A stretch of DNA of 8,879 bases from Planctomycetota bacterium (GCA_026386995.1 JAPLMO010000094.1:1-8879), one strand, 5' to 3'; numbered from the stretch's first letter, positions 1 to 8,241 are shown. A program made the numbers and translations. Notes: generated by a model from the sequence alone, not told the origin.

Positions 1-3000
1 GAGGCCACCTTGATGAGGAACTTGTCGGTCGCATCGGCAGTGATGTTCAGCGTCCCGTTGAGCTTCAGGAGGTCCCAATCCGCGCCGGGTGTGCCCGACG
101 TGTTGTCGATCTCCCACAGGTACGCCCCGAGGCCGGCCCACGTCATGTCGTTGTTGATCGTCAGGGTGCCCACGCTGGCGCCTGGGGCGAGGGTGCCGCC
201 GGATTGCACGGTCACTGTCTTGCCGGAGGCCAGCGTGATGGTGCCGGTGCCGCCGAGGGTGCCGCTGACCGTGTAGTTATCCCCACCAGTGTGCGTGCCA
301 TTGACCAGCAGCGTGCCGGCGGTGATGGCGGTGGCGCCGCCGTAGGTGTTGGCGCCGGAGAGGGTCTGGGTGTTGGTTCCGCTCTTGGTCAGGGCCAGGT
401 TAGCCGCGGTCGTGGCCGCGAGCACGCCGGAGAAGGTTCCATCGGTGGACCCGTTGATCGTGAGGAGAGCGGCGCCGCCCGGGTTGATCACCGAGCCGGC
501 TCCGTTGAGGCTGTCGATCGATTGGCCGATGCCGTTCATGTTGAACGCCGCGCCGGCGGCCACCGTCATGATTCTGCCGGTCGGGATCGAGCCTGCCACG
601 TTGTGTCGGAGCGTGCCGCCATTAATCGTAACGGAGCCGCCGAAGTCGTTCCCGGCATTGTTGAGCACCAGGGTGCCCGGCCCGTCTTTGGTCAGGTTGG
701 TGCCGCCGGTCAACTGGCCGCTGATGGTGCCCGTCATGTTCAACCCGTTCACGTTGATCGTGTGGGCTCCGCTGCCAAGGGTGACGGTGTTGGTCAGAGT
801 GAGGTTGTTGGTGGCATTGGCCCGGGCATTTGTGGTGTCGAGCGTGCCGAAGGTGAAGCCGGCGTCGTCGGCGACGTTGACCACGTTGCCGATCGTGAAG
901 TTATTGCTGCTCATGATGGCCGTGCCGTCAGCCAGGGTCAGCGGGCCGGTGCCGATCTGGCTGGTGGTGGGGGCCGTGCCGCCGGTGCCGCCGCCGGCGC
1001 TGTTGGCGGTGAAGATGATGGACCCGGCGTCGAGGTTCATTCCGTTGGTGAAGGTGTTTGCGAAGGTGAAGACCACCGCGCCCGCACCGTCCTTGTGCAA
1101 TGGCGTGGTTGAGCCACTGGTTGCGAGCTGTGCGGCAATGATCAGGTCAGTCGGGTGTGCACCCGAGGTCGTGATCGTGGCGCCGTCCGGCACCGTCAGA
1201 TTGGTGCCCTGAATGATCGGGATAACACATAGGTTATCATTCGTGGAGTTGATGACGCTTCCGTTGGCCGTGGTCTTGGTGAGAATGAGGTTAGTCGCCG
1301 TGTCCACGTATGGACCGACATTGCCGCCGTTCGCGCCTCCGCCGTCCTGGAATATAAGGCTGCTGAGCGTGTTGGTTGTGCCCGCGGCCATTACCAGGAA
1401 GGGGGTGCCGAAGATGGTCACGTCATTGGTCTGCTCAATCTGTCCCGCTGCGGTTGTCGTCAGGCCCCGGATGCCGCCATTGAGGTCGCCGCAGAGGGTG
1501 AGGCCGCCGGCCGGGATGATGGTGCCGGTGCCGCCCAAGGCCACACCGAACTGGCCTTCGCGGCCGTCCATGAAGATTGTTCCGCCGGAGTAGGTGTTGT
1601 TGCCGGTAATGGTTGTGACGTTGTTGATGTTGGCGATGATCAAACGCACCTTCGCTCCGTTGGGATTGTCGATGACTTTGGAGTTGAGAGTGCCGACGTT
1701 GTAGGCATAAAGGTCAACGGTGTCGCTTGACGCGGTGCCGCCCGCAGTCAGTTGACCGCTATTGGCCACAGCGCCCACATTGTTGCTGCTCGGTGCGCTC
1801 AACCCGCCGGATTCGATGTTCAAAATATCCGTGGCATTAGTGAAGGCCAGGTTGCCGGTGATTTTCAGGGCACGGGTCACGGAGTTTCCTGCCGGGAGAG
1901 TCGTCGCACCGATGGAGGTGACGTTGCCAGACGCGAGAGTGCCGGAGTAGCCCGGACCGCCGAGGGCGGTGTCGCCATAGCCCACGATCCCGAAGCCGGT
2001 CGAACTGAGGGTGGCAAAGTCCTGGAGGCCGGTGGTGTTGCCGCCGCTGGTGCCAATGCCCACCCATGCCGGCAGCATGGTGCCTGCCGTTACCGCAGTG
2101 CCATTCACATTGTTGATGAACAGCCGCTGTGCCTTGCTGTTGGGATACACACCATACTGGTTGCTGTAAAGGTAAAGGTTTACGACCCCGCCATTCGTCG
2201 AGTTAGCCAGATTGTCGACCGTCAGGGTAGTTGTCGCCCCACTGCCGTTGGCCAAAGTTGCCCCAGCCGTACTGCCGTTGCTGATCGTGTTCAAGGCGCG
2301 ATCGATCGTCACGGTGCCCAAGGACGTGACGTTGTCCGCACTGGCGGCCGGAGTCACTTGGATATTGCCGGCCTGCATCGTGATGGGAACAGTGGCCGGG
2401 ATCCGCGTGGGGGGAGTGGCCTCCGGGTTCAGCCCCGAGTTGTCGAACAAAATGGTGGAATAGTTCAACGTCACCGAGGCGTTCGCGAGTTGCCCGCCGG
2501 AAAGGCCGCTGTAAAGGGCGCCATTATTCTTCAACGTCAACTGCCCGTCACGGATGATCGTGGCCCCGGTGTAGCTCTGCTGATCCGTCAGGGTCTGAAT
2601 GACGCTATTGTAGCCGTTGCTGTTGCCATTGAGGGTCAGATTCAGGTTTCCGGTGATCCTGCCGCCGAAACCTCCGCTCGCACCGAAGCTGCTCAGTGTT
2701 GCCGCGGTCCCTCCCGCGGAACTAGTTATCGTACCTCCTCCGCCGGCGAGGACGTTGCTGCTCTGAATAACGCCGACGACCTGACTGTTGCCGTTGAGGT
2801 CCAGAGTGCCTCCGTTGACATTGAGCGTGGCTGCGCCCGGGCCGGACCATTTCGTTGCCGCACCGAGCGTGACCAGGAGTGGATTGTTACCGAGCCCGCT
2901 GGCGAACGTGAGGTTGCCTTGGTTGACGGTCGTCGTGCCGGTGTATTCCTGCGGTTTGGACAGGGTCATGTCGCCTGCGCCGGTCTTGGTGAGGCCCGCC

Positions 3001-6000
3001 GTGCCGGTGATGCGGCTGTTTACATCCAAGGTGTTGCTGCCATTGACGCGGAAGATGCCTTCCGCGCTCAGGGCGAGAACCGGGGTGCTGATCGTGGCGC
3101 CGGTGCCGTTGACGAGGACGCCGCCGCTCGAGACCGTCAGTCCCGCGGTCGGCAGGAGCGAACCGTCCGCGTCGAGCGTCGCGCTATTGGTGTTGATGTT
3201 GATCGCGTTGATGGTCCTGGCGGCGGTCAGTTTCAACGTTGTCGTCGTGGATGTCTTGAGCGTGTCGGTGGTCGCCGCGGTATTGATATTCGTCGCCGCG
3301 GAGTAAGCGCTGACAGCCTGAATACCGTTGGTATTGGCGACGCCTGCGCCGTTCTGATTGTAGGTGGCAAAGTCCGTGCCAACGGCAAGCCGCGGCAGAA
3401 TGTTATTCGTCAGCCCGGGGGCCGAAGTGAAAATAATCTTGTCGGTGGCCGTGGCGAGGTTGGCGCCGGCAAATGTTGCCGTGCTGCCGGCATTTTGCGT
3501 CAGGGTGTTAAAGGTCACGAGGCTGGTGCCAGTGCCGCTTCCACCGGTACCCTCGTTGGCCGTGATGGTCGATTCACCCGAACCGAGCGTCAGATTGCCG
3601 GTCCCGGTGTTCTCGCTGGAGGCCGTGTCATTCCGGCCGATGTAGGTGAAGGCGCCGCCGTTGAGGGTCAGGCCCAGATTCGTCGCCACATTGGCGAGAC
3701 GATTGTTCACATTGGCCGTGCCGCTGTTATCGAGGGTCAGCGTGCTGCCGGCATTGACCGTCACGGTGCCCGAGAGGAAGTTATTGATGCCGTTGTCCTT
3801 GAAGGCCACGCCGCCGCCGCTGGTGCTGTTGAGGGTCATCGTGCCGCTTGCGGTGCTGGTGTTGCCCGTCAGGGTCATCGTGCCGGTGCCGATCGTCTGG
3901 AGGTTGATCAGGTTGATCGTGGCGTCGTTGAACCGCTGGAACGATCCGGCGAAAATGGTGCTGGCGCCCGTGAAGCCGACCGTGAGGGTCTTGAGGCCGC
4001 CGCTGTTGGTCACCAGCCCGGTGGCGGGCGCGGCAGGAGTGGAGAGCGAGCCGAACAGGGCATCCTGGCCGGCGAGATTCAGCCAGGCGCCGTTCTCCAG
4101 GAGCACTTCCGCGAAGCGGGCGCCGGCGTTGGCCACGCTGGCGACCTGAATGCCGCCCGCGGTGACGTCCAGCGTGCCGCTGAATACGGTTGCCGCGTTG
4201 AACTGGAGGACGCCGTCGCCGGACTTGGTGATCGTGCCGCCGCCGCCGGCCAGGCCCGTGACGATCAGGTCGGCCTGGATCGGGTTGATGACCAGGCCGT
4301 TAAAGGTGGCCGCGCCGATGTTGAGGGTCGAGCCAGAGGGCAGGCTCACCCGGCCGTTGATCTGCGCGACGCCCCTGATGTTGTTGGTGGTCGAGGTGAT
4401 GCCGCCGGTGAGGGTCAGCGTGATGTCGGTGGAATTGGTCGCGGCATTGAAGGCCGACGGGGTCGTATTGACGACCGGGGCGGTCTGGCCGATGTGGTTG
4501 ATCACCAATCCCGCGAGGGTGTTGTTGCCAAACAGGTTGAGGTTCGAGTTGCCGTTGAGCGTCACGATGTTGTCGGAGCCGATCTGCCCTGGGCTGTTGT
4601 TGAGGGTCACGCTAGCGCCGTTGAGAACCAGGCCGTCAGCCGGCGTGGTGGCGTTGGGGATGAGAACTCCGGAGCTGGCGCCGAGGGTCCAGGCATTGTT
4701 GACCACGGTGCCGCCGGTGTAGCTGTTGTTGGTGTTGAGAATCGTGACCGATCCGTTATACACCAGCCTGACCCGCGCTCCGTTGGGATTGTCGACAATC
4801 CGCGAGTTCAGGACGTACGCGTTGTTCTGAGTGAAGAGATAAAGGTTTGAGGTAGTGCCCGCGCCGGCAGTGTCCCCGGCGGTGATGCGTCCGCTGTCCA
4901 CGGTCGCGCCGATTGTGTTACTGACGGCTCCCTGGACGAGCAGGTTGCCGGAAGTGAGGTTCAGAATCTCCGTGCCCGTCGTGAAGGCTACATTCTGGTA
5001 GTTCCACATCTTCAAGCTGTTGATGTTAACGTTGCCGGTGATCGTAAAACCATTGGTGCTATAGTTCCGGGTTGGCGCATTCACGTTGGTTGGGTTGTCC
5101 GCGGTGTAGTAAGCGGGATATCCCGTGGCGCCCATGGCGCCGATACCGCCGGAGGTGACGCCGTTGACGGACGTGTAGGTGCTGTAACTGGCGAAATCCA
5201 GGCCGCCATTGGTCAACGCTCCCGGAAAGACGTCGTTAACCATCACGCCGGCGGTGTTGAGCGAGGCCGGAGTCGCGTCCTTAATGATGATGTGCGGGTT
5301 ATTGCCGCTGGCGCCGAGGGTGCCGCTGCCGGCGACGAAGTAGACCGTTCCACCGGAACTGGCGGTTCTGCCCAGGCTTGTGAAGGTCAGGTCGGCAGAG
5401 TTCACGCCTGTGCCGCCGGGCGTGACGGTAATGGTCGAGAAACCCTGGGCGGCTGTGACCGCGCCGAGGGTCTCGGTCGAATTCGTCTGTGCTCGGCCGA
5501 AGAAGAGCAATGTGCCGCCATTCATGCCAATGTCGACGGCATCGTTCACCCGGTTCGTATTGTTGGACAGGCCGGTGTTGTCGAGCGCGAGGCTGCCGCC
5601 GAAATTGATATCAATGCGCGACGAGCCGGTGAGCGCGCCGCTATAGAGCGTGCCGCCATCCTTGAGGATGAGCCCGGCGGCGAAGCTAGTGCCCGTGGCT
5701 TTCTGGTAAACCAAGGTGGGTCCGGTATAGCTGTTGGCCCCCGTGAGTTGCTGTGCCCATAGGCTTTCTCCACCAACGGCAAACCCGACGGCCCCCGTGA
5801 TGCTGCCGCCGAAACTAAACGGCCCGGGGTTGCCGCCGCCGGGGTTGCCCACGTAGGCCACGAGACTGGCCGGCGCGGACGAGGTGATGGTGCCGCCCCT
5901 CACGTCCAGCAAGTTCTCGCCGGTGTTCTGGAGGAACAACTGACTGGTCACTGGCCCCACGAATTGGGTTTTGCCGTTCAGGTCGAGCGTGCCGCCGTAA

Positions 6001-8162
6001 GCGACGTTCAGCAAGTTGCCGTCGTTCGTGTTGCCGCTAGCAACGCCGCTTCCGATGGCGTTGTGGGCGTTGAGTTGCACGGTGCCTTCGTTGACGTAAA
6101 CACTGCCATTATGCACGCCCAGTCCGCCTGTGATGGCGTTCTGCGAAAATGTGGGATAGGCCGGGCTGGTACTGCTGAGCACGAGCGTGCCGGCACCCGC
6201 CTTGACGAGGCCCTGACCGCTGACGCGGCTGGAAACGGTGAGCACGTTGGCAGCCGCATTAGCCCCGGGGGTGAACACATCCAACTGGCCGTTACCCCAA
6301 CTGAGTACCCCACCGCTGATGCTGCTCGCCGCGGTCTTCGAAAGCAGGCCGCCGCTGGTGATCGTCAAAACCGGACGTGCGGCCGGAAAAGCGGGGTTGG
6401 TGATGGTCACATCGCCGCTGTCGATGGTGAGTGAGTTGATCGTTTTATTTGCAGTGAGCGCTGTCTGGGCACCCGACAACAGCACGTTGCTGGCGTCCGT
6501 GTAGGCGCTGCCGGCACTCATTTCCCCGGCGAGCAGCGGACGCAAGATCTGTGTGGCGCCGCTGTTCCTGGTGGCAAAACTGGTGCCCAATCCGGTGGCA
6601 CTGCCATCCACGATGACCCAGGGCAGAATTCCCTGACCAATGGGAGTTCCAAGGGCAGTCGTGATTCCGATGAAGGTCGGGGCGGCGGTCAAGGTCAACG
6701 TGGAGACACCATTGCCCGCCGGACTGCCCAGGTTCGTGCCGCGGATCAGCGCGGTGTTGCCCACAAAGCGACTGTTCAAAAGGCCTGCGGTGAAATTCGT
6801 CGGGTTCTCCGTGAGTGGCGTTGCATCGGTCAGCGTGTCGGCCGTCAAGGTGACGACACTGTGCCCCATCATGAGAACCAAGGCACTGACCGATTCGGTT
6901 ACCGTCCCAGTACCGGTATCGAGGTTGCTAGGGATGAGGCTCAGGGTCGAGGCGCCGAGGCCGACGGCACGCCCGCCGAAGCGGTTGTTGACGTTGGTGC
7001 CGCTGTTGTCGATCACGAGGGCGCCGCCACCCAGGGCCTGCACGCCGCTGGTGTAGGGCACAAGCCCGGTAGTCGTCGTGTTGGGGCCGCCGCTGATGTT
7101 GAAGTCGACGCCAGTGGAAATCCTCTGCACCATTTGACCGAGGACAAAACTGCCGACTTGGAATCCCGCCGGCAGGGTCGCACTCGTCAACTTTTGATCT
7201 GTCCTGTTCGCCTGCAAAGTGGCCATGCTGATCGTGCCCGAGACGTTGCCCAGGACGGCCGCCCCACTGAGCGTGAAGGTGCCGTTGTTGACGCTGATCG
7301 GGGCGGTAACCAACGAACTGGCCACGTCGAAGGTGAGCGTGCCACTGCCGATCTTGGTGATGGTGGTGATGTTGGCATTGAGAGCGTTGGTGGAAATCGT
7401 GGTGTTGCCGGCGCCCGCGAAGGTCAAGGGGAAGGCCCCGCTGATGCCGCCGGTGATGGTCATGGTGCCGCTGTCAGAGCCGATTGCGGCGGCGCTGGCC
7501 AGGGCGATCGCGCCGGCCCAGGTGTTGCTGCCGGAAACGTTTTGCAGCGCGCCGCCGGTGCTGATGCCGGTGCCATTTATCGTGAGTGGTTCTGAGTTGT
7601 AGGTGATCCCCGCGCCGTTCAACTGGAGCGCGGCCCCCGAGGTCGCCGACACCGTCGTCCCTTCGGTCGTGGTCCCCAAGCCGCTTGCGTCGGAAATCCG
7701 CAGCGCGCCCGCACTGATGGTGGTCACGCCGCTAAAAATGTTCGCGCCGGAGAGCGTGAGCGTGCCGTTGCCGGACTTGGTCAGGCCGGCAGTTCCGTCA
7801 AGAACCGAGGAGATCGCCCCGTTGTTGGTCGCCGTGATGGTGGGCGTCGTGCCGGCGAGGTTGATGGTGCCGCCGCTGATCGTCGCCGTGTCGCCGAAGG
7901 TGATGCCAGTGGTATAAACCGTGTCGCTCACAGTCGCCGTTGCGCCGGCGGTGTTGAAGGTGGCGGTATTGCCAATGCCGTTGGTGCTATCCCAGGGAGT
8001 CAACGACCCCGAGCCGCCCCAGTTGGTGTCGGTGGTATCCCAGAATCCAGTGCCCCCATTATCCCACGTGTAACTGACCGCCTGCGCCGGTGTGACCAGC
8101 ACCAGGCCCAGCGTGGCGGCAACCAAGAGGCCCAGCAGACGCATCGTGTTTCGGCTAGACAT
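1..8162 (-). CDS. Giant secreted autotransporter-associated beta-strand repeat (PATR) protein, 3' end beyond the window
   Basis: The frame is open from an ATG at 8162 to the left edge, at least 2720 residues, with no in-frame stop. The start follows an AAGGAG site six bases upstream. Residues 1-28 form a signal peptide: positively charged N-terminus (R4, R8), hydrophobic core at about 9-24, cleavage after A-Q-A at 26-28. The mature protein begins with a Trp-rich opening (YTWDNGG, FWD, TNW, PWD at about 31-58) typical of PATR proteins. About twelve PATR units follow, matching G-L-T-K-x-G-x-G-T-L-x-L-S-G-x-N-x-Y-x-G. The clearest start near residues 126, 651, 1313, 1723, 2357, 2492 and 2590. 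Two larger modules each occur twice. I saw only two Cys. These units fold as a right-handed beta-helix in autotransporter passengers; a surface or extracellular structural or adhesive role is inferred. No enzymatic motif was recognised. A beta-barrel, PEP-CTERM or other anchor, if present, lies outside the window. Confidence 0.93.
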   Translation of the reverse strand, partial: MSSRNTMRLLGLLVAATLGLVLVTPAQAVSYTWDNGGTGFWDTTDTNWGGSGSLTPWDSTNGIGNTATFNTAGATATVSDTVYTTGITFGDTATISGGTINLAGTTPTITATNNGAISSVLDGTAGLTKSGNGTLTLSGANIFSGVTTISAGALRISDASGLGTTTEGTTVSATSGAALQLNGAGITYNSEPLTINGTGISTGGALQNVSGSNTWAGAIALASAAAIGSDSGTMTITGGISGAFPLTFAGAGNTTISTNALNANITTITKIGSGTLTFDVASSLVTAPISVNNGTFTLSGAAVLGNVSGTISMATLQANRTDQKLTSATLPAGFQVGSFVLGQMVQRISTGVDFNISGGPNTTTTGLVPYTSGVQALGGGALVIDNSGTNVNNRFGGRAVGLGASTLSLIPSNLDTGTGTVTESVSALVLMMGHSVVTLTADTLTDATPLTENPTNFTAGLLNSRFVGNTALIRGTNLGSPAGNGVSTLTLTAAPTFIGITTALGTPIGQGILPWVIVDGSATGLGTSFATRNSGATQILRPLLAGEMSAGSAYTDASNVLLSGAQTALTANKTINSLTIDSGDVTITNPAFPAARPVLTITSGGLLSKTAASSISGGVLSWGNGQLDVFTPGANAAANVLTVSSRVSGQGLVKAGAGTLVLSSTSPAYPTFSQNAITGGLGVHNGSVYVNEGTVQLNAHNAIGSGVASGNTNDGNLLNVAYGGTLDLNGKTQFVGPVTSQLFLQNTGENLLDVRGGTITSSAPASLVAYVGNPGGGNPGPFSFGGSITGAVGFAVGGESLWAQQLTGANSYTGPTLVYQKATGTSFAAGLILKDGGTLYSGALTGSSRIDINFGGSLALDNTGLSNNTNRVNDAVDIGMNGGTLLFFGRAQTNSTETLGAVTAAQGFSTITVTPGGTGVNSADLTFTSLGRTASSGGTVYFVAGSGTLGASGNNPHIIIKDATPASLNTAGVMVNDVFPGALTNGGLDFASYSTYTSVNGVTSGGIGAMGATGYPAYYTADNPTNVNAPTRNYSTNGFTITGNVNINSLKMWNYQNVAFTTGTEILNLTSGNLLVQGAVSNTIGATVDSGRITAGDTAGAGTTSNLYLFTQNNAYVLNSRIVDNPNGARVRLVYNGSVTILNTNNSYTGGTVVNNAWTLGASSGVLIPNATTPADGLVLNGASVTLNNSPGQIGSDNIVTLNGNSNLNLFGNNTLAGLVINHIGQTAPVVNTTPSAFNAATNSTDITLTLTGGITSTTNNIRGVAQINGRVSLPSGSTLNIGAATFNGLVINPIQADLIVTGLAGGGGTITKSGDGVLQFNAATVFSGTLDVTAGGIQVASVANAGARFAEVLLENGAWLNLAGQDALFGSLSTPAAPATGLVTNSGGLKTLTVGFTGASTIFAGSFQRFNDATINLINLQTIGTGTMTLTGNTSTASGTMTLNSTSGGGVAFKDNGINNFLSGTVTVNAGSTLTLDNSGTANVNNRLANVATNLGLTLNGGAFTYIGRNDTASSENTGTGNLTLGSGESTITANEGTGGSGTGTSLVTFNTLTQNAGSTATFAGANLATATDKIIFTSAPGLTNNILPRLAVGTDFATYNQNGAGVANTNGIQAVSAYSAATNINTAATTDTLKTSTTTTLKLTAARTINAININTNSATLDADGSLLPTAGLTVSSGGVLVNGTGATISTPVLALSAEGIFRVNGSNTLDVNSRITGTAGLTKTGAGDMTLSKPQEYTGTTTVNQGNLTFASGLGNNPLLVTLGAATKWSGPGAATLNVNGGTLDLNGNSQVVGVIQSSNVLAGGGGTITSSAGGTAATLSSFGASGGFGGRITGNLNLTLNGNSNGYNSVIQTLTDQQSYTGATIIRDGQLTLKNNGALYSGLSGGQLANASVTLNYSTILFDNSGLNPEATPPTRIPATVPITMQAGNIQVTPAASADNVTSLGTVTIDRALNTISNGSTAGATLANGSGATTTLTVDNLANSTNGGVVNLYLYSNQYGVYPNSKAQRLFINNVNGTAVTAGTMLPAWVGIGTSGGNTTGLQDFATLSSTGFGIVGYGDTALGGPGYSGTLASGNVTSIGATTLPAGNSVTRALKITGNLAFTNATDILNIESGGLSAPSSNNVGAVANSGQLTAGGTASSDTVDLYAYNVGTLNSKVIDNPNGAKVRLIIANINNVTTITGNNTYSGGTIFMDGREGQFGVALGGTGTIIPAGGLTLCGDLNGGIRGLTTTAAGQIEQTNDVTIFGTPFLVMAAGTTNTLSSLIFQDGGGANGGNVGPYVDTATNLILTKTTANGSVINSTNDNLCVIPIIQGTNLTVPDGATITTSGAHPTDLIIAAQLATSGSTTPLHKDGAGAVVFTFANTFTNGMNLDAGSIIFTANSAGGGTGGTAPTTSQIGTGPLTLADGTAIMSSNNFTIGNVVNVADDAGFTFGTLDTTNARANATNNLTLTNTVTLGSGAHTINVNGLNMTGTISGQLTGGTNLTKDGPGTLVLNNAGNDFGGSVTINGGTLRHNVAGSIPTGRIMTVAAGAAFNMNGIGQSIDSLNGAGSVINPGGAALLTINGSTDGTFSGVLAATTAANLALTKSGTNTQTLSGANTYGGATAITAGTLLVNGTHTGGDNYTVSGTLGGTGTITLASGKTVTVQSGGTLAPGASVGTLTINNDMTWAGLGAYLWEIDNTSGTPGADWDLLKLNGTLNITADATDKFLIKVA
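3..299 (-). other. C-terminal PATR end module (residues about 2622-2720), cut by the window edge
   Basis: The segment reads GTLGGTGTITL, then SGGTLAPGASVGTLTINND, TWAGLGAYLWEIDN, SGTPGADWDLLKLNGTLNI and a DKFLIKV strand. In PATR proteins of this group, this APG-S-x-G-T-L and W-E-I-(D/N) block follows the last repeat. It normally precedes about 80-120 final residues, sometimes with a sorting tail. This shows the gene is nearly complete in the window. The nature of its C-terminal tail cannot be seen. Confidence 0.75.
1587..2075 (-). repeat. Internal module B, copy 2 (residues about 2030-2192)
   Basis: This copy shows GLQDFATLSSTGFGIVGYG, a Gly/Tyr-rich loop, and NATDILNIESGGLSAPSSNN. It then has NSGQLTAGGTASSD, VDLYAYNVGTLNSKVIDN and PNGAKVRLIIANINN, closing in GNNTYSGGT. 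It is collinear with the copy at 4689-5240. Just upstream in the protein, near residue 1992, a NLYLYSNQYGVYPNSKAQRL segment looks like a partial third relative of the NLYLF strand. Confidence 0.72.
2877..3734 (-). repeat. Internal module A, copy 2 (residues about 1477-1762)
   Basis: This second copy begins LDNSGTANVNNRLANVA. It proceeds through LTLNGGAFTYIGRND and ASSENTGTGNLTLGSG to NILPRLAVGTDFATYN near residue 1598. It then shows LTAARTINAININT, a VSSGGVLVNG strand and NSRITGTAGLTKTGAGDMTL (PATR start at 1723). The distance from the FAT motif to the following PATR start is 122 residues in copy 1 and 125 in copy 2. The two are therefore collinear, but much diverged in residues and DNA. Copy 2 matches the usual family pattern more closely than copy 1. 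Confidence 0.78.
4689..5240 (-). repeat. Internal module B, copy 1 (residues about 975-1158)
   Basis: The module has GLDFASYSTYTS, a Gly/Tyr-rich loop, and TTGTEILNLTSGNLLVQG. It then has a DSGRITAGD turn, NLYLFTQNNAYVLNSRIVDN and PNGARVRLVYNGSVTI, and closes in a PATR-like NNSYTGGT. The N-P-N-G-A turn is centred on residue 1126. The same signature order is found again at 1587-2075. A 20-nt stretch at 4776-4795 is identical to 1653-1672. Confidence 0.72.
6093..7019 (-). repeat. Internal module A, copy 1 (residues about 382-690)
   Basis: This module opens with LVIDNSGTNVNNRFGG. It continues through a strand-rich stretch with a TESVSAL segment and an LNSRFVGNTALIRG segment. It then has ILPWVIVDGSATGLGTSFAT (residues about 512-531), a stretch with LTANKTINSLTIDSG, a TSGGLLSKT strand and VSSRVSGQGLVKAGAGTL, which is a PATR start at 651. 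The same order of signatures recurs at 2877-3734. From memory, this arrangement is common in PATR proteins of Planctomycetes and Verrucomicrobia. Its separate function is unknown. Confidence 0.75.
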
Positions 8163-8168
8163 GATTCT

Positions 8169-8174
8169 CTCCTT
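8169..8174 (-). promoter_or_regulatory. Shine-Dalgarno site of the PATR gene
   Basis: On the minus strand the bases read AAGGAG, six bases before the ATG at 8162. This near-consensus site supports that start over the alternative ATG at 8144 (Met7), which would shorten the signal peptide's charged N-terminus. Confidence 0.85.
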
Positions 8175-8192
8175 GACGTGACGAGACCTGAC

Positions 8193-8204
8193 CATGGTTC
8201 CATG
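8193..8204. repeat. Small inverted repeat in the leader of the PATR gene
   Basis: CATGG and CCATG arms of 5 bp are separated by TT, 31 bases upstream of the start codon. It is adjacent to a tandem TGACG pair at 8174-8183. It could be a small operator half-site pair, but at this size chance is a real alternative. Confidence 0.3.
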
Positions 8205-8221
8205 CAAATAGTTTGAACGCT

Positions 8222-8241
8222 CCCCTGCGAGTGCGCAGGGG
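8222..8241 (-). promoter_or_regulatory. Perfect 8-bp GC hairpin in the 5' leader region
   Basis: CCCCTGCG and CGCAGGGG arms flank a 4-base loop, about 60 bases upstream of the PATR start. No T-run follows on either strand, so it is not a standard terminator. If transcription starts upstream of it, it would be a leader hairpin that could stabilise the message. If it starts downstream, it may be a protein-binding dyad. I found no convincing -35/-10 pair near it on the minus strand, so no promoter is annotated. Confidence 0.5.

Noticed and set aside
1752..4850. Long plus-strand open frame (1032 codons), together with the plus-strand frames at 204-1112, 5292-5762, 5964-6434 and 6861-7595
   Set aside because: All lie in the register exactly antisense to the PATR gene. 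Their products are Arg/Gly/Val/Asp-rich with no recognisable domain, while the minus strand gives a coherent PATR protein with signal peptide and ribosome binding site.
1..8162. True autotransporter (type V) with its own beta-barrel
   Set aside because: The name of the repeat family suggests it, but no barrel domain is visible. The C-terminal block seen is typical of PATR proteins that lack a barrel. The end of the gene is outside the window, so this stays undecided rather than claimed.
8222..8241. Rho-independent terminator of an upstream gene
   Set aside because: The stem is strong but no T-run follows on either strand, and no minus-strand gene ends just upstream of it.
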